DNA from: Kineosporia succinea
Lineage (GTDB): Bacteria; Actinomycetota; Actinomycetes; Actinomycetales; Kineosporiaceae
Length of the DNA: 64,000 bases
Direction: 5' to 3'
Assembly: GCF_030811555.1 (NCBI RefSeq)
Contig: NZ_JAUSQZ010000001.1
Location: 1,612,001-1,676,000, forward strand
This document shows positions 45,393-53,861 of the stretch, piece after piece (within the stretch, counting starts at the first letter, position 1; each line of letters opens with the position of its first letter). Under the pieces are notes generated by a model, which was given only the letters and a program-made list of their open reading frames with translations, made no database searches and was not told the DNA's origin. A program made the translations under genes and the position numbers.

Positions 45393-45478
45393 GACGTGCG
45401 CTCCTTGGCTGCGATTGGTTCGGCGTCCTCAGAGTGCTCGACGGTCGCCATCGCGTCCAACGAATGTTTCCGCTACTT

Positions 45479-45499
45479 GCTATCGCCGATCGCGATAGC
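45479..45499. promoter_or_regulatory. LysR-type operator (T-N11-A palindrome)
   Basis: GCTATCGC-N5-GCGATAGC is a perfect inverted repeat with an inner T-N11-A (45483-45495), ending 8 bp before the LysR start and within the MFS/LysR divergent region. It is likely the autoregulatory and activation site. Confidence 0.7.
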
Positions 45500-45507
45500 T
45501 TGGGATC

Positions 45508-46383
45508 GTGGAGCTTCGCCATCTGGAGTACTTCGTCGCGGTCGCCGAGGAGCAGAACTTCACCCGCGCCTCGCAGCGCCTGCACATCGTGCAGTCGGCG
45601 GTCTCGGCCGCGGTGAAGTCGCTGGAGCGTGAGCTCGGCACGCCATTGCTGGAACGCGGGGCTCGGCAGGTCACGCTGACCGACGCCGGGGCCGAGTTCC
45701 TTCCGCACGCCCGCACGACTCTGGACGCGGCGAGAGACGCCCGGGACGCCGTCGCCCGGGTGCGCGGCGGGCTGAGCGGGCCGCTGCGGATCGGGGTCCT
45801 GACCTCGATCCGCATCGTCGACGTGCCGGCGATCCTCGGCGAGTTCCATCGTCGTCATCCCGGCGTGCAGCTCTACACCCGGGCCTCGACCACCGGCACG
45901 CTCGGCCTGATCGAGATGCTCGCCGAACGCCGCCTCGACCTGGCCTTCGTCACCCCGTCGGGCCTGGCCACCCCCGGGGTGCGGCTGATCGAGCTGGCCC
46001 GGTCGGTGCTCGACCTGGCGCTGCCGGCCGGGCACCCGCTGGCCTCCCGCACCTCCGTGACCATGGCCGACCTGGCCGGGCTCGACTTCATCGACTCCCC
46101 GGCCGGTTACGGCAACCGGGCCGCCGCCGACCGGGCCTTCGCGGCGGCCGGTCTGCGGCGGCAGGTGACGATCGAGATCACCGAGCTGGCGTTCGGGCCC
46201 GACTACGTGCGCAACGGGCTGGGCGTGGCCCTGTTCCCCCGGTTCGCGGTGGAGGGGGCGCCGGGCATCGTGCGGGTGCCGGTGGAGGACGCCGACCTCG
46301 AGTTCCCGGTGTCACTGGCGGTTCCCGAGGGGCGGACGCCGAGTGCGGCGGCCCGCGCGCTGATCGCGCAGATCACCGGCTAG
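45508..46383 (+). CDS. LysR-family transcriptional regulator
   Basis: 291 residues from GTG 45508. The N-terminal HTH reads MELRHLEYFVAVAEEQNFTRASQRLHIVQSAVSAAVKSLERELGTPLLERGARQVTLTDAG; the rest is the type-2 periplasmic-binding inducer domain. It is divergent from the MFS gene, and a T-N11-A palindrome lies in the gap. Its stop codon shares a CTAG tetramer with the stop of the convergent LLM gene. Confidence 0.93.
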   Translation: MELRHLEYFVAVAEEQNFTRASQRLHIVQSAVSAAVKSLERELGTPLLERGARQVTLTDAGAEFLPHARTTLDAARDARDAVARVRGGLSGPLRIGVLTSIRIVDVPAILGEFHRRHPGVQLYTRASTTGTLGLIEMLAERRLDLAFVTPSGLATPGVRLIELARSVLDLALPAGHPLASRTSVTMADLAGLDFIDSPAGYGNRAAADRAFAAAGLRRQVTIEITELAFGPDYVRNGLGVALFPRFAVEGAPGIVRVPVEDADLEFPVSLAVPEGRTPSAAARALIAQITG

Positions 46384-47405
46384 AACTTCTTCTTCCAGCC
46401 GATGGCCGGGGCCACGTGGTCGGCGATCGTCTTCAGCAGCCGGGCGTTGTACTCGACGCCGAGCTGGTTGGGCACGGTGAAGAGCACGTAGTCGGCCTCG
46501 AGGACGGCCTCGTCCCGGGCCAGTTCCTGGGCCAGCTTGTCCGGCTCCCCCACGTAGCTGCGGCCGAACCGCGAGCGCGCGCCGTCGAGAATGCCGACCT
46601 GGTCGTCCTCACTGCGGTCGCCGAAGTACATCCGGTCGATGTCGGTGGTGATCGGGATGACGCTGCGGGAGACCGAGACCAGGGGCTCGCGCTCCCAGCC
46701 CTGCTCCTTCCAGGTGTCCTTGTACATCCGGATCTGCTCGGCCTGGAGCTGGTCGAAGGGCACGCCGGTGTCCTCGGTGAGCAGCGTGGAGCTCTGCAGG
46801 TTCATCCCCAGGCCGGCGGCCCAGGTGGCGGTGGCGCGGGTGCCGGCGCCCCACCAGATGCGCTCGGCCAGACCGGGCGACTGCGGCTGGATCGCCAGGC
46901 CCCCGCTGATCCCGCCGGTGCGCTCGGGGTCGGTGACGGCCATCGGCTCGCCCTGGATCGCCTTGAGGAAGATCTCGGTCTTGCTGCGGGCCAGGTCGGC
47001 GGCGCTCACACCCTCCGGCGGCACGTAGCCGAAGTTCTCGGCGCCGCGCAGGGCGGTCTCCGGCGATCCCCGGCTCACGCCCAGCTGCAGGCGCCCGCCG
47101 CTGATCAGGTCGGCGATCGCGGCCTCCTCGGCCATGTAGAGCGGGTTCTCGTAGCGCATGTCGATCACGCCGGTGCCCATCTCGATGTGCTTCGTGCGCG
47201 CACCGATGGCCGACAGCAGCGGGAACGGCGAGGCGAGCTGGCGCTCGAAGTGGTGCACCCGGACGAAGGCGCCGTCGATGCCGGCCTCCTCGGCCGCCTC
47301 GGCCAGCTCGATCGTCTGGATCAGCGCGTCCGCACCCGATCTGGTCTGCGACCCGGTGACGTCCCGCCAGTGGCCGAACGACAGGAACCCGATCTTCTTG
47401 TCCAT
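46380..47405 (-). CDS. LLM-class flavin-dependent oxidoreductase
   Basis: 341 residues from ATG 47405. It has the luciferase-like barrel: KKIGFLSFGHW, EEAGIDGAFVRVHHFERQLASPFPLLSAIGARTKHIEMGTGVIDMRYENPLYMAEEAAIADLISGGRLQLGVSRGSPE, and the C-terminal FGRSYVGEPDKLAQEL. The cofactor may be FMN or F420; LLM proteins next to F420-type enzymes in actinomycetes often use F420. Divergent from the DUF385-type gene with about 70 nt between starts. The substrate is unknown. Confidence 0.88.
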   Translation of the reverse strand: MDKKIGFLSFGHWRDVTGSQTRSGADALIQTIELAEAAEEAGIDGAFVRVHHFERQLASPFPLLSAIGARTKHIEMGTGVIDMRYENPLYMAEEAAIADLISGGRLQLGVSRGSPETALRGAENFGYVPPEGVSAADLARSKTEIFLKAIQGEPMAVTDPERTGGISGGLAIQPQSPGLAERIWWGAGTRATATWAAGLGMNLQSSTLLTEDTGVPFDQLQAEQIRMYKDTWKEQGWEREPLVSVSRSVIPITTDIDRMYFGDRSEDDQVGILDGARSRFGRSYVGEPDKLAQELARDEAVLEADYVLFTVPNQLGVEYNARLLKTIADHVAPAIGWKKKF

Positions 47406-47475
47406 GCCGCCATTCAACACTAGTTGTGCTCTCAATCATCCCGCCGGTCGAGTGGCCGAGGAGTTACCGTGGGCC

Positions 47476-47907
47476 ATGACCTCCGATGATGTGGAACTCA
47501 GCCCGACGCCGTGGGTCCGCGACCAGACCGAGCAGGTGCTCGCCACCGGCACCACCGCCTCGCTGACGGGCCCGGCCCCCGTCGTCCTGCTCACCGTGCG
47601 TGGGGCGAAGAGCGGCAAACTGCGCTATCAGCTGGTGATCCGGGTGGAGAAGGACGGCGTCTACGTCGTCGTCGCCTCGCTCGGCGGTTCCGACCGCAAC
47701 CCCGCCTGGTTCCACAACATCAAGGCCCATCCCGAGGTCCAGCTGCAGGACGGCACCGAGACGAAGACCTACCGGGCCCGTGAGGTGGTGGGCGAGGAGA
47801 AGACACCGTGGTGGGACCTGGCGGTGGCCACGTTCCCGAACTACGGCGAGTACCAGACCAAGACAGAACGGCAGATCCCGGTGTTCGTGCTGGAGCCGAT
47901 CGGCTGA
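47476..47907 (+). CDS. Nitroreductase/deazaflavin (F420)-dependent oxidoreductase (DUF385)
   Basis: 143 residues. LSPTPWVRDQTEQVLATG, VVLLTVRGAKSGKLRYQLVIRVEKDGVYVVVASLGGSDRNPAWFHNIKAHPEVQLQ, and YGEYQTKTERQIPVFVLEPI follow the Ddn/FGD-like split-barrel family that binds F420 at G-x-K-S/T and N-P-x-W-x-x-N. ATG 47476 follows the divergent region shared with an LLM gene. A role with that neighbour is possible. Confidence 0.88.
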   Translation: MTSDDVELSPTPWVRDQTEQVLATGTTASLTGPAPVVLLTVRGAKSGKLRYQLVIRVEKDGVYVVVASLGGSDRNPAWFHNIKAHPEVQLQDGTETKTYRAREVVGEEKTPWWDLAVATFPNYGEYQTKTERQIPVFVLEPIG

Positions 47908-47972
47908 ACCCGGGAACCGGCACCTGGACAGGCACGTTGTGCCGGGGAGATTGACCCCCACGACGGAGAGAG

Positions 47973-48053
47973 ATGGACGACCACGACTATCCATGCCCCC
48001 TGAACTGCGCCGGTGAGCAACTGGCAGACGCGGTGAAGGGGGGAACGAACTGA
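47973..48053 (+). CDS. Possible 26-residue leader peptide or microprotein upstream of CorC-type gene
   Basis: A small ORF with SD GGAGAGAG just before ATG 47973. It encodes MDDHDYPCPLNC and a short helix-like tail, then a stop that overlaps the start of the next gene (TGATG, 48051-48055). The CPLNC cysteine pair beside Asp/His residues resembles a tiny metal site. The next gene is a CNNM/CorC-type protein, a family linked to divalent cations, so this could be a coupled leader. Too short for statistics; conservation is needed. Confidence 0.4.
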   Translation: MDDHDYPCPLNCAGEQLADAVKGGTN

Positions 48054-49420
48054 TGTGGATCCTGTCCCTGCTCCTGGGTGTCCTGGTCGTGCTGGCGATC
48101 ACCGCCGTCACCGGGTACTTCGTGGCGCAGGAATTCGCGTTCATGGCGGTGGACCGGTCCGCCTTGAGCGCCCGGGCCGCGGCCGGTGACACGGCGGCCG
48201 AGAGGGCGCTCAAGGTCACCCGGCGCACCTCGTTCATGCTCTCCGGCGCCCAGCTGGGCATCACCGTCACCGGTCTGCTCGTCGGCTACGTCGCCGAGCC
48301 GCTGATCGGTGAGTCGCTCGGCGAGGCCCTGGGCGGCGTCGGAATCCCCACCGGGGTCGGCGTGGCGATCGGCACCGTGCTGGCACTGCTGTTCTCCACC
48401 CTGGTGCAGATGATCTTCGGCGAGCTCTTCCCGAAGAACCTGGCGATCGCCCGGCCCGACCAGGTCTCGCTCTGGCTGGCCACTTCGACCACCGGCTACC
48501 TGACCGTTTTCGGCTGGCTGATCCAGGTTTTCGACAAGGCCTCCAACGCCCTGCTGAAGGTGCTGGGCATCGAGCCGGCGCACGACGTGGAGCACTCCGC
48601 CACGGCTCGCGACCTGGAGCACATCGTGGCCGAGTCGGCCGAGAGCGGTGACCTGCCCAAGGAGCTGTCGCTGCTGCTCGACCGGATCCTCGACTTCCCG
48701 CAGCAGGACGTGCAGCACGCGATGATCCCGCGCACCGCCGTGGGTGTGGTGCACACCGACGACCCGGTCACCCGGGTGCGGGAGCTGATGAGCAAGGGGC
48801 ACAGCCGCTACCCGGTGCTGGGTGAGGACGACGCCGTGCTCGGGGTCGTGCACCTGCAGGACGTGCTGCGTCTCGACCGCGACCACGAGGGCACGGCGCG
48901 CGACATCATGCGCCCGGCCACCCTCGTGCCGACCACCATGCCGCTGACGGCGCTGCTGCAGCTGCTGGTGATCCGGCGGGCCCAGATGGCCTGCGTCCTC
49001 GACGAGTGGGGCGGTTTCGCCGGCCTGATCACCGCCGAGGACCTGGCCGAGGAGCTGGTCGGCGAGATCACCGACGAGCACGACCCGGCCCTGCGCCCGC
49101 GGGCGCCGCAGGCCGACGACGGCACCTGGGTGCTGTCCGGCTCCACGCCGCTCGACGAGGCGGAACGGGCCGTCGACCGTGAGCTCCCGCGCGGCGACTT
49201 CGAGACGCTGGCCGGTCTGGTCATCGCCCGGCACGGCTCCCTGCCCGGTGTGGGCACGGTGGTCGAGGTCGAGCTGCCGACCGACCCGGCGCTGCTGGCG
49301 ATGGACGGTGAGCCGCCCCTGTTCGTGATGACGGCGGAGGTGACGCGGGTGGAACGGCACGTACCCGCCGAACTGCGTCTGAGCATCAGTGAGAAGACCG
49401 TGGAAGAGGTGGAGTCATGA
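48053..49420 (+). CDS. Hemolysin-family / CNNM-CBS-CorC transporter-associated protein
   Basis: 455 residues. An N-terminal DUF21/CNNM membrane domain (1-190; FVAQEFAFMAVDRSAL, SGAQLGITVTGLLVGYVAEPLIG, GELFPKNLAIARPDQV) is followed by a CBS pair (about 205-345; MIPRTAVGVVHTDDPVTRVRELMSKGHSRYPVLGEDDAVLGVVHLQDVL) and a C-terminal CorC_HlyC domain (370-440). Such proteins are linked to Mg2+/Co2+ efflux. It is translationally overlapped at both ends: with the small ORF upstream and the paralogue downstream (ATGA). Confidence 0.92.
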   Translation: MWILSLLLGVLVVLAITAVTGYFVAQEFAFMAVDRSALSARAAAGDTAAERALKVTRRTSFMLSGAQLGITVTGLLVGYVAEPLIGESLGEALGGVGIPTGVGVAIGTVLALLFSTLVQMIFGELFPKNLAIARPDQVSLWLATSTTGYLTVFGWLIQVFDKASNALLKVLGIEPAHDVEHSATARDLEHIVAESAESGDLPKELSLLLDRILDFPQQDVQHAMIPRTAVGVVHTDDPVTRVRELMSKGHSRYPVLGEDDAVLGVVHLQDVLRLDRDHEGTARDIMRPATLVPTTMPLTALLQLLVIRRAQMACVLDEWGGFAGLITAEDLAEELVGEITDEHDPALRPRAPQADDGTWVLSGSTPLDEAERAVDRELPRGDFETLAGLVIARHGSLPGVGTVVEVELPTDPALLAMDGEPPLFVMTAEVTRVERHVPAELRLSISEKTVEEVES

Positions 49421-50433
49421 GCAACCCGATCGTGGTGATCGCGGTGACCGTGGCGCTGATCGCCCTGTCCGCGTTCTTCGTGGCCATCGAGTTCGCCCTG
49501 CTGGCGGCCCGGCGGCACCGGCTGGAAGACCTGGCCACCTCGAGCCGGTCCGCACGCGCGGCGCTGAAGAGCTCGAGCGAGCTGACCGTGCTGCTGGCCG
49601 GGTCGCAGCTCGGCATCACGGCCTGCACCCTGGCCCTCGGCGCGGTCACCAAACCGGCCGTGCACCACTGGCTCACGCCGATGTTCGAGAACTGGGGCCT
49701 GGGCGAGTGGCCGGCCGACGCCGCCGGTTTCGTGCTGGCCCTGATGATCGTCACCTTCCTGCACCTGGTGGTGGGCGAGATGGCGCCGAAATCGTGGGCC
49801 ATCGCGCACCCGGAGACCTCGGCCGTGCTGCTGGCACTGCCGATGCGGGCGTTCATGGCCGCCACCCGGCCGCTGCTGACCGCGCTCAACGAGATCGCCA
49901 ACTGGTGCCTGCGGCGGGTCGGCGTGGACCCGGCCGACCAGGTGGCCTCGGGCCGCGACCCGGCCGCGCTGCGCAGCCTGGTCGAGCACTCGGCCAGCGT
50001 CGGGGCGCTGGAGGAGGGCGACTCGAACCGCCTGAACAACGCCCTGCAGCTGGAGTCGCTGACCGTCGGCGACCTGGTCGACCGGGAACGGGGCACCACC
50101 AGCGTGCCCCCGGGCTCGGACGTGCGGGCGGTGCGCGAGGCCTCGCTGGCCTCGGGGCACCTGCGCATCCTCATCGGTGAGGGCGCCGCGATGGACTCCG
50201 TGGTGCACGTCCGGGACACGCTGATGGCCCCCGACGACGCCCCGGTGCAGACCCTGGCCCGCCCGGTGTACTCGATGCCGTCGCAGACCCGGGTGTTCCA
50301 GGCGATGAACCAGATGCGCGAGACCCGCAACCACCTGGCCACGGTGACGGACGACGCCGGGTTGTTCGTGGGCGTCATCACCCTGTCCGACCTGCTGGGA
50401 CGGCTGTTCCCGGAGTCGGAGAACGTGGCCTGA
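49417..50433 (+). CDS. Hemolysin-family / CNNM-CBS protein (second copy)
   Basis: 338 residues. It has the same DUF21 membrane domain (SAFFVAIEFALLAARRHRLED, LLAGSQLGITACTLALGAVTKPAVHHWL, VVGEMAPKSWAIAHPE) and a CBS pair with a degenerate sequence, but lacks the C-terminal CorC_HlyC domain. It overlaps the first gene by 4 nt. Paired long and short CNNM-type genes are a common arrangement in actinobacteria and probably form a heteromer (inference). Confidence 0.9.
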   Translation: MSNPIVVIAVTVALIALSAFFVAIEFALLAARRHRLEDLATSSRSARAALKSSSELTVLLAGSQLGITACTLALGAVTKPAVHHWLTPMFENWGLGEWPADAAGFVLALMIVTFLHLVVGEMAPKSWAIAHPETSAVLLALPMRAFMAATRPLLTALNEIANWCLRRVGVDPADQVASGRDPAALRSLVEHSASVGALEEGDSNRLNNALQLESLTVGDLVDRERGTTSVPPGSDVRAVREASLASGHLRILIGEGAAMDSVVHVRDTLMAPDDAPVQTLARPVYSMPSQTRVFQAMNQMRETRNHLATVTDDAGLFVGVITLSDLLGRLFPESENVA

Positions 50434-50434
50434 C

Positions 50435-50483
50435 CCGGTGCGGGCGCGATCGGGCTCACCGAACCCGATCGCGCCCGCACCGG
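50435..50483. terminator. Terminator hairpin, 20-bp perfect stem
   Basis: CCGGTGCGGGCGCGATCGGG (50435-50454) pairs exactly with 50464-50483 across a 9-nt loop, just after the stop of the second CNNM gene. It separates that unit from the phosphatase gene. Confidence 0.82.
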
Positions 50484-50569
50484 CCGGGACCGCGGAAGCG
50501 CACAGGGCAGCAACGGCGACACCGCGCCCGGCCGGGACGGCGAACCCACACCGGGCGGCAACTGCGAGA

Positions 50570-51085
50570 ATGAGCCGCATGTCGGCGTACCGCATCTGCT
50601 TTGTCTGCACCGGGAACATCTGCCGTTCCCCCTCGGCCGAGGTCATCCTGCGGGCCCGCGCGCACGACGCCGGGCTGGACGTGGTGGTCGACTCGGCCGG
50701 CACCGACGGCTACCACGTGGGTGACGGCGCCGACTACCGGGCGCTGCGCGCGATGAAGGCCGCCGGTTACGACGGCACCGCGCACGTGGCCCGCCAGTTC
50801 GACGAGGGCTGGTTCGCCGAACGCGACCTGGTCGTGGCCCTCGACCGCGGCCATTTCCGCCTGCTGCACGCGATGGCTCCCGACGAGGAGGCCGCGGCCA
50901 AGATCCGGCTGATGCGCTCGTTCGACATCGACGCCGAGGACCTCGACGAGAACGACCCGCACATCGACGTCGCCGACCCCTACTACGGCCCGGACAGCGC
51001 GTTCACCGAGATGGTCGAGCAGCTCGAGGCGGCGAGCGACGGGCTGGTCGAGTTCCTGGCCGAGCGCACGGAACACCCCGCCTGA
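50570..51085 (+). CDS. Low-molecular-weight protein tyrosine phosphatase
   Basis: About 171 residues (ATG 50570; ATG 50579 is equally possible). The P-loop FVCTGNICRSPSAE gives C-X5-R-S with the nucleophilic Cys, and DVADPYYG near residue 145 is the Asp-Pro acid loop. It removes phosphate from tyrosine in proteins, often in control of exopolysaccharide synthesis. The next gene begins 1 nt after its stop. Confidence 0.92.
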   Translation: MSRMSAYRICFVCTGNICRSPSAEVILRARAHDAGLDVVVDSAGTDGYHVGDGADYRALRAMKAAGYDGTAHVARQFDEGWFAERDLVVALDRGHFRLLHAMAPDEEAAAKIRLMRSFDIDAEDLDENDPHIDVADPYYGPDSAFTEMVEQLEAASDGLVEFLAERTEHPA

Positions 51086-51086
51086 C

Positions 51087-51848
51087 ATGGAGTTCACCAA
51101 GCGCGACCCGCACGCCGCCGAGGGGTTCTACCAGGCCGAGGCGGCTGGCCTGCGGTGGCTGGGAGAAGCCGGGGACGGACTCGAGGTGGCCGAGGTGCTC
51201 GAGGTGACCGACACGTCCATCAGCCTGAGACGCTACGAGACCGTGAGCCCGGACGCGGACCAGGCCCGTATCCTCGGCCGCGGGCTCGCCCGCACTCACC
51301 GAAAGGGCGCGCCCCACCACGGATCCCCTCCCCCCGGCGTCCGCCGTGGTTTCATCGCCACCCTTGCCCTGCCTCACCTCGACGAGCCCCCGCCGCACTG
51401 GGGCGATTTCTACGCACGGTGCCGCCTCGAGCCGTTCGCCCGGGCCGCCCACGACTCCGGGGCCCTGAGCGAAAAGGGTTTCCGGAGCGTGCAGAAGCTC
51501 TGCGATCGACTGACTGAGGGAGAGCACCCGGAAGTCCCCGCCGCGCGCCTGCACGGTGATCTGTGGAGCGGCAACGTCTTGTGGACGCGTCGGGGCCCGG
51601 TTCTCATCGACCCCGCCTCCCACGGCGGCCACCCCGAGACCGATCTGGCCATGCTCGCCCTGTTCGGACTGCCTCACCTGGAAACGGTTCTCGAGGCCTA
51701 CACCGCCGAGAACCCGCTGCCGGAGGGCTGGCGCGAGCGGATGCCCCTGCACCAGCTGCACCCGCTGCTGGTGCACGCCGTGCTCTTCGGCGCCTCGTAC
51801 GGGGAGCAGGCGGCCCGGGTGGCCGACTCCTGCGCGAACGCCTCATGA
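51087..51848 (+). CDS. Fructosamine kinase / ketosamine-3-kinase family protein
   Basis: 253 residues. EAAGLRWLGEAGDGLEVAEVLEV, ILGRGLARTHRKGAPHHG, HWGDFYARCRLEPFARAA, and the kinase-like loop RLHGDLWSGNVLWTRRGPVLIDPASHGGHPETDLAML with HGDLWSGN and Asp in LIDP are signatures of the family. It phosphorylates ketoamines on glycated proteins or amines. It directly follows a tyrosine phosphatase gene, an arrangement seen in other bacteria, suggesting a protein-deglycation unit. The N-terminus is short, so the start is not certain. Confidence 0.9.
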   Translation: MEFTKRDPHAAEGFYQAEAAGLRWLGEAGDGLEVAEVLEVTDTSISLRRYETVSPDADQARILGRGLARTHRKGAPHHGSPPPGVRRGFIATLALPHLDEPPPHWGDFYARCRLEPFARAAHDSGALSEKGFRSVQKLCDRLTEGEHPEVPAARLHGDLWSGNVLWTRRGPVLIDPASHGGHPETDLAMLALFGLPHLETVLEAYTAENPLPEGWRERMPLHQLHPLLVHAVLFGASYGEQAARVADSCANAS

Positions 51849-52435
51849 GCGGGCGCGGAGCCCCGATCACCCTGCCCCGGCGCCGGTGGATCGCCCGGCT
51901 GGCGGTCCTCGTCGTGGTCGCCGTGCTGGTGATCGCGCCCACCGGCGGGCGCCTGTACTCGTTCCCGCAGACCGACACGCTCGACGACGGCGAGACGGTC
52001 GACGCGATCCTCGCGCTCGGCGGGCGCACCGAGACCGCCTTCTACGGGCAGCAACTCGCCGAGCAGGGGCGCACGAAGGTGCTGATCGTCAGCAACCCCT
52101 ACCCCACCGACGACCCGGCGTTCCAGCCCGTGCACGACCTGTGCGCGTCGCAGCCCACCGACTACCGGCTGATCTGCTTCCGCCCCGACCCGATGACCAC
52201 CCGTGGCGAGGCCCGCGCGCTGGGGCGGCTGGCCGGGGAGAACGGCTGGGACCGGGTCGCCGTGCTGGCCGCGAAGTATCACATCAGCCGCACCCGCTCG
52301 ATCGTCGACCGCTGCTACGACGGCGACCTGCTGATGGTCGAGACCCCGCTGCGCATCTCCCCGTTCAACTGGACCTACCAGTACGTGCGGCAGACCCTGG
52401 GTTATGTGAAAGTCGCCGCGCAGCGCGGCTGTTAG
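51845..52435 (+). CDS. YdcF-like (DUF218) membrane protein
   Basis: 196 residues from ATG 51845 (4 nt overlap, ATGA). One membrane anchor (RLAVLVVVAVLVIAPT) precedes a DUF218 domain with AILALGGRTETAFYGQQLAEQGRTKVLIVSN, a catalytic-region FRPDPMTTRGEARALGRLAGENGWDRVAVLAAKYHISRTRSIVDRC. Such proteins may act on cell-wall or lipid-carrier sugars. It closes the phosphatase-kinase-DUF218 unit. Confidence 0.85.
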   Translation: MSGRGAPITLPRRRWIARLAVLVVVAVLVIAPTGGRLYSFPQTDTLDDGETVDAILALGGRTETAFYGQQLAEQGRTKVLIVSNPYPTDDPAFQPVHDLCASQPTDYRLICFRPDPMTTRGEARALGRLAGENGWDRVAVLAAKYHISRTRSIVDRCYDGDLLMVETPLRISPFNWTYQYVRQTLGYVKVAAQRGC

Positions 52436-53094
52436 AGCAGACCCGCCTTGAGCGCGTAGGCCACGGCGTGAGAACGGTTGCGCAGCCCCAGCCGGGCCAT
52501 CACGCCGGACAGGATGTTCTTCACCGTGCGCTCGGAATACTGCATGCGCTCGGCGATCTCGGCGGTGTCGAGGCCGTCGGCGATCAGGGCCAGCACCTCG
52601 ACCTCGCGGCGCTCCAGCCCGGACGGGGTGAGGCCGCGCGGGATCAGCACCGACCGCTGGAGCTCGGCCATGTCGCGCACCAGGCGGCTGGCCACCTCGC
52701 GGGGCAGGTCACTGTCACCGGCCGCGACCGTCTGGATCAGACCGGCGAACCGGCCGGCCGTGACCTGCGGTCGCCAGAGCACGCCCCGCAGGCCGACTTC
52801 CACGGCGGTGAGCAGGTCGACCTCGCCGAACCGCTCGAGGATGGTGGCGATCGGGAGGTTGCGCCCGGCCACCTGGTCGCGGATCTGGCGCAGCAGCTGA
52901 GCGGTCAGCGTGGACGAGACCACCACCAGCACATCGGCCTCGGCCAGCCGGTTCATCGGCTGCACGGTGAGCTCCGGACGGCGGCCGATCAGGTTGACCA
53001 CGCCGGCCTCGTCGAGCTGGTCGGCGGCCAGCACGCTGACCCGCAGCAGCGAGGTGACCGGGGACTCGGTGGTGTCGGCCGGGGTCGGGATCAC
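52432..53094 (-). CDS. LuxR/NarL-family regulator with degenerate receiver
   Basis: 220 residues from GTG 53094 (overlapping the upstream stop by 4 nt). The C-terminal HTH is LTPSGLERREVEVLALIADGLDTAEIAERMQYSERTVKNILSGVMARLGLRNRSHAVAYALKAGLL. The N-terminal ~120 residues resemble a receiver fold but lack the acidic pocket and phospho-Asp (VLVVVSS in the usual position). It is therefore unlikely to be phosphorylated. A close paralogue lies directly upstream. Confidence 0.85.
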   Translation of the reverse strand: MIPTPADTTESPVTSLLRVSVLAADQLDEAGVVNLIGRRPELTVQPMNRLAEADVLVVVSSTLTAQLLRQIRDQVAGRNLPIATILERFGEVDLLTAVEVGLRGVLWRPQVTAGRFAGLIQTVAAGDSDLPREVASRLVRDMAELQRSVLIPRGLTPSGLERREVEVLALIADGLDTAEIAERMQYSERTVKNILSGVMARLGLRNRSHAVAYALKAGLL

Positions 53095-53750
53095 AGCACG
53101 CCCTTTCGCCAGGCGTAGGCCATGGCCTGCGTGCGGTTGCGCAGGTGCAGGCGGGAGGTGACGGCGAAGAGGGTCTTCTGCACGGTGCGTTCGGAGAATT
53201 TCAGGGTCCTCGCGATCTCGGGAATGGCGAACCCGTCGGCCAGCAGGCGCAGGACGTCGGCCTCGCGGCCGCTGGGCGTGCTGTCGGCGGTGTCCGGGGC
53301 GTGGCGCCGGCGGTACTCGTCGAGGTCGTGACCGAGCCGGGAGTTCAGGCCCAGGTGCGAGACCTGGACGATCTCCTCGGCCAGGCGCTGGGGCGTGACG
53401 TCGGGCCGCCACAGGCAGGCCACCACCCCCAGCTGCGACAGGCGCGCCTCGGCCTCGTCGCCGTCACCGGGCGTACCCAGCACCGCGAGCACCGGCAGCC
53501 GGCGGTAGCGCGACGCCAGTCGCACCGCCTCGGCCGCCCGGGTGTCGGGCCGGGGCGCCACCAGCACCAGCAGGTGCGCGTCGACCGCCCGGGAGGCCGG
53601 GACCAGGCGCAGCCGGGGGTGATCGGCGAGCATGCCCTCCACCCCGGCCTGGCTCAACGGGTCGGCGGTGACGAGGACGAGGCGTACCTGGCTCACCCGG
53701 GGAACCACCGGGGCGATCGCCGGAACCGAAGCCGTGTGGGCCCGGCTCAC
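53091..53750 (-). CDS. LuxR/NarL-family regulator with degenerate receiver (paralogue)
   Basis: 219 residues from GTG 53750, chosen because GGAGGA is 6 nt upstream and the length matches its paralogue; the frame opens further to 53804. The HTH is STPSGREADVLRLLADGFAIPEIARTLKFSERTVQKTLFAVTSRLHLRNRTQAMAYAWRKGVL. The receiver-like part (VRLVLVTADPLSQAGVEGMLADHPRLR) keeps one Asp but has LVLVAP instead of the phospho-Asp and Trp-Arg instead of Lys. No histidine kinase is adjacent. Confidence 0.85.
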   Translation of the reverse strand: MSRAHTASVPAIAPVVPRVSQVRLVLVTADPLSQAGVEGMLADHPRLRLVPASRAVDAHLLVLVAPRPDTRAAEAVRLASRYRRLPVLAVLGTPGDGDEAEARLSQLGVVACLWRPDVTPQRLAEEIVQVSHLGLNSRLGHDLDEYRRRHAPDTADSTPSGREADVLRLLADGFAIPEIARTLKFSERTVQKTLFAVTSRLHLRNRTQAMAYAWRKGVL

Positions 53751-53861
53751 CGCGTGTCCTCCATCGAACATCCTCCGCGTCGTGGCGAAACCTTCCCCCA
53801 CCACACGAGACCGGAGGGAAAAGGGTTCAAAACGTCCGCAGAGGTGTAATCGGATCGTGAC

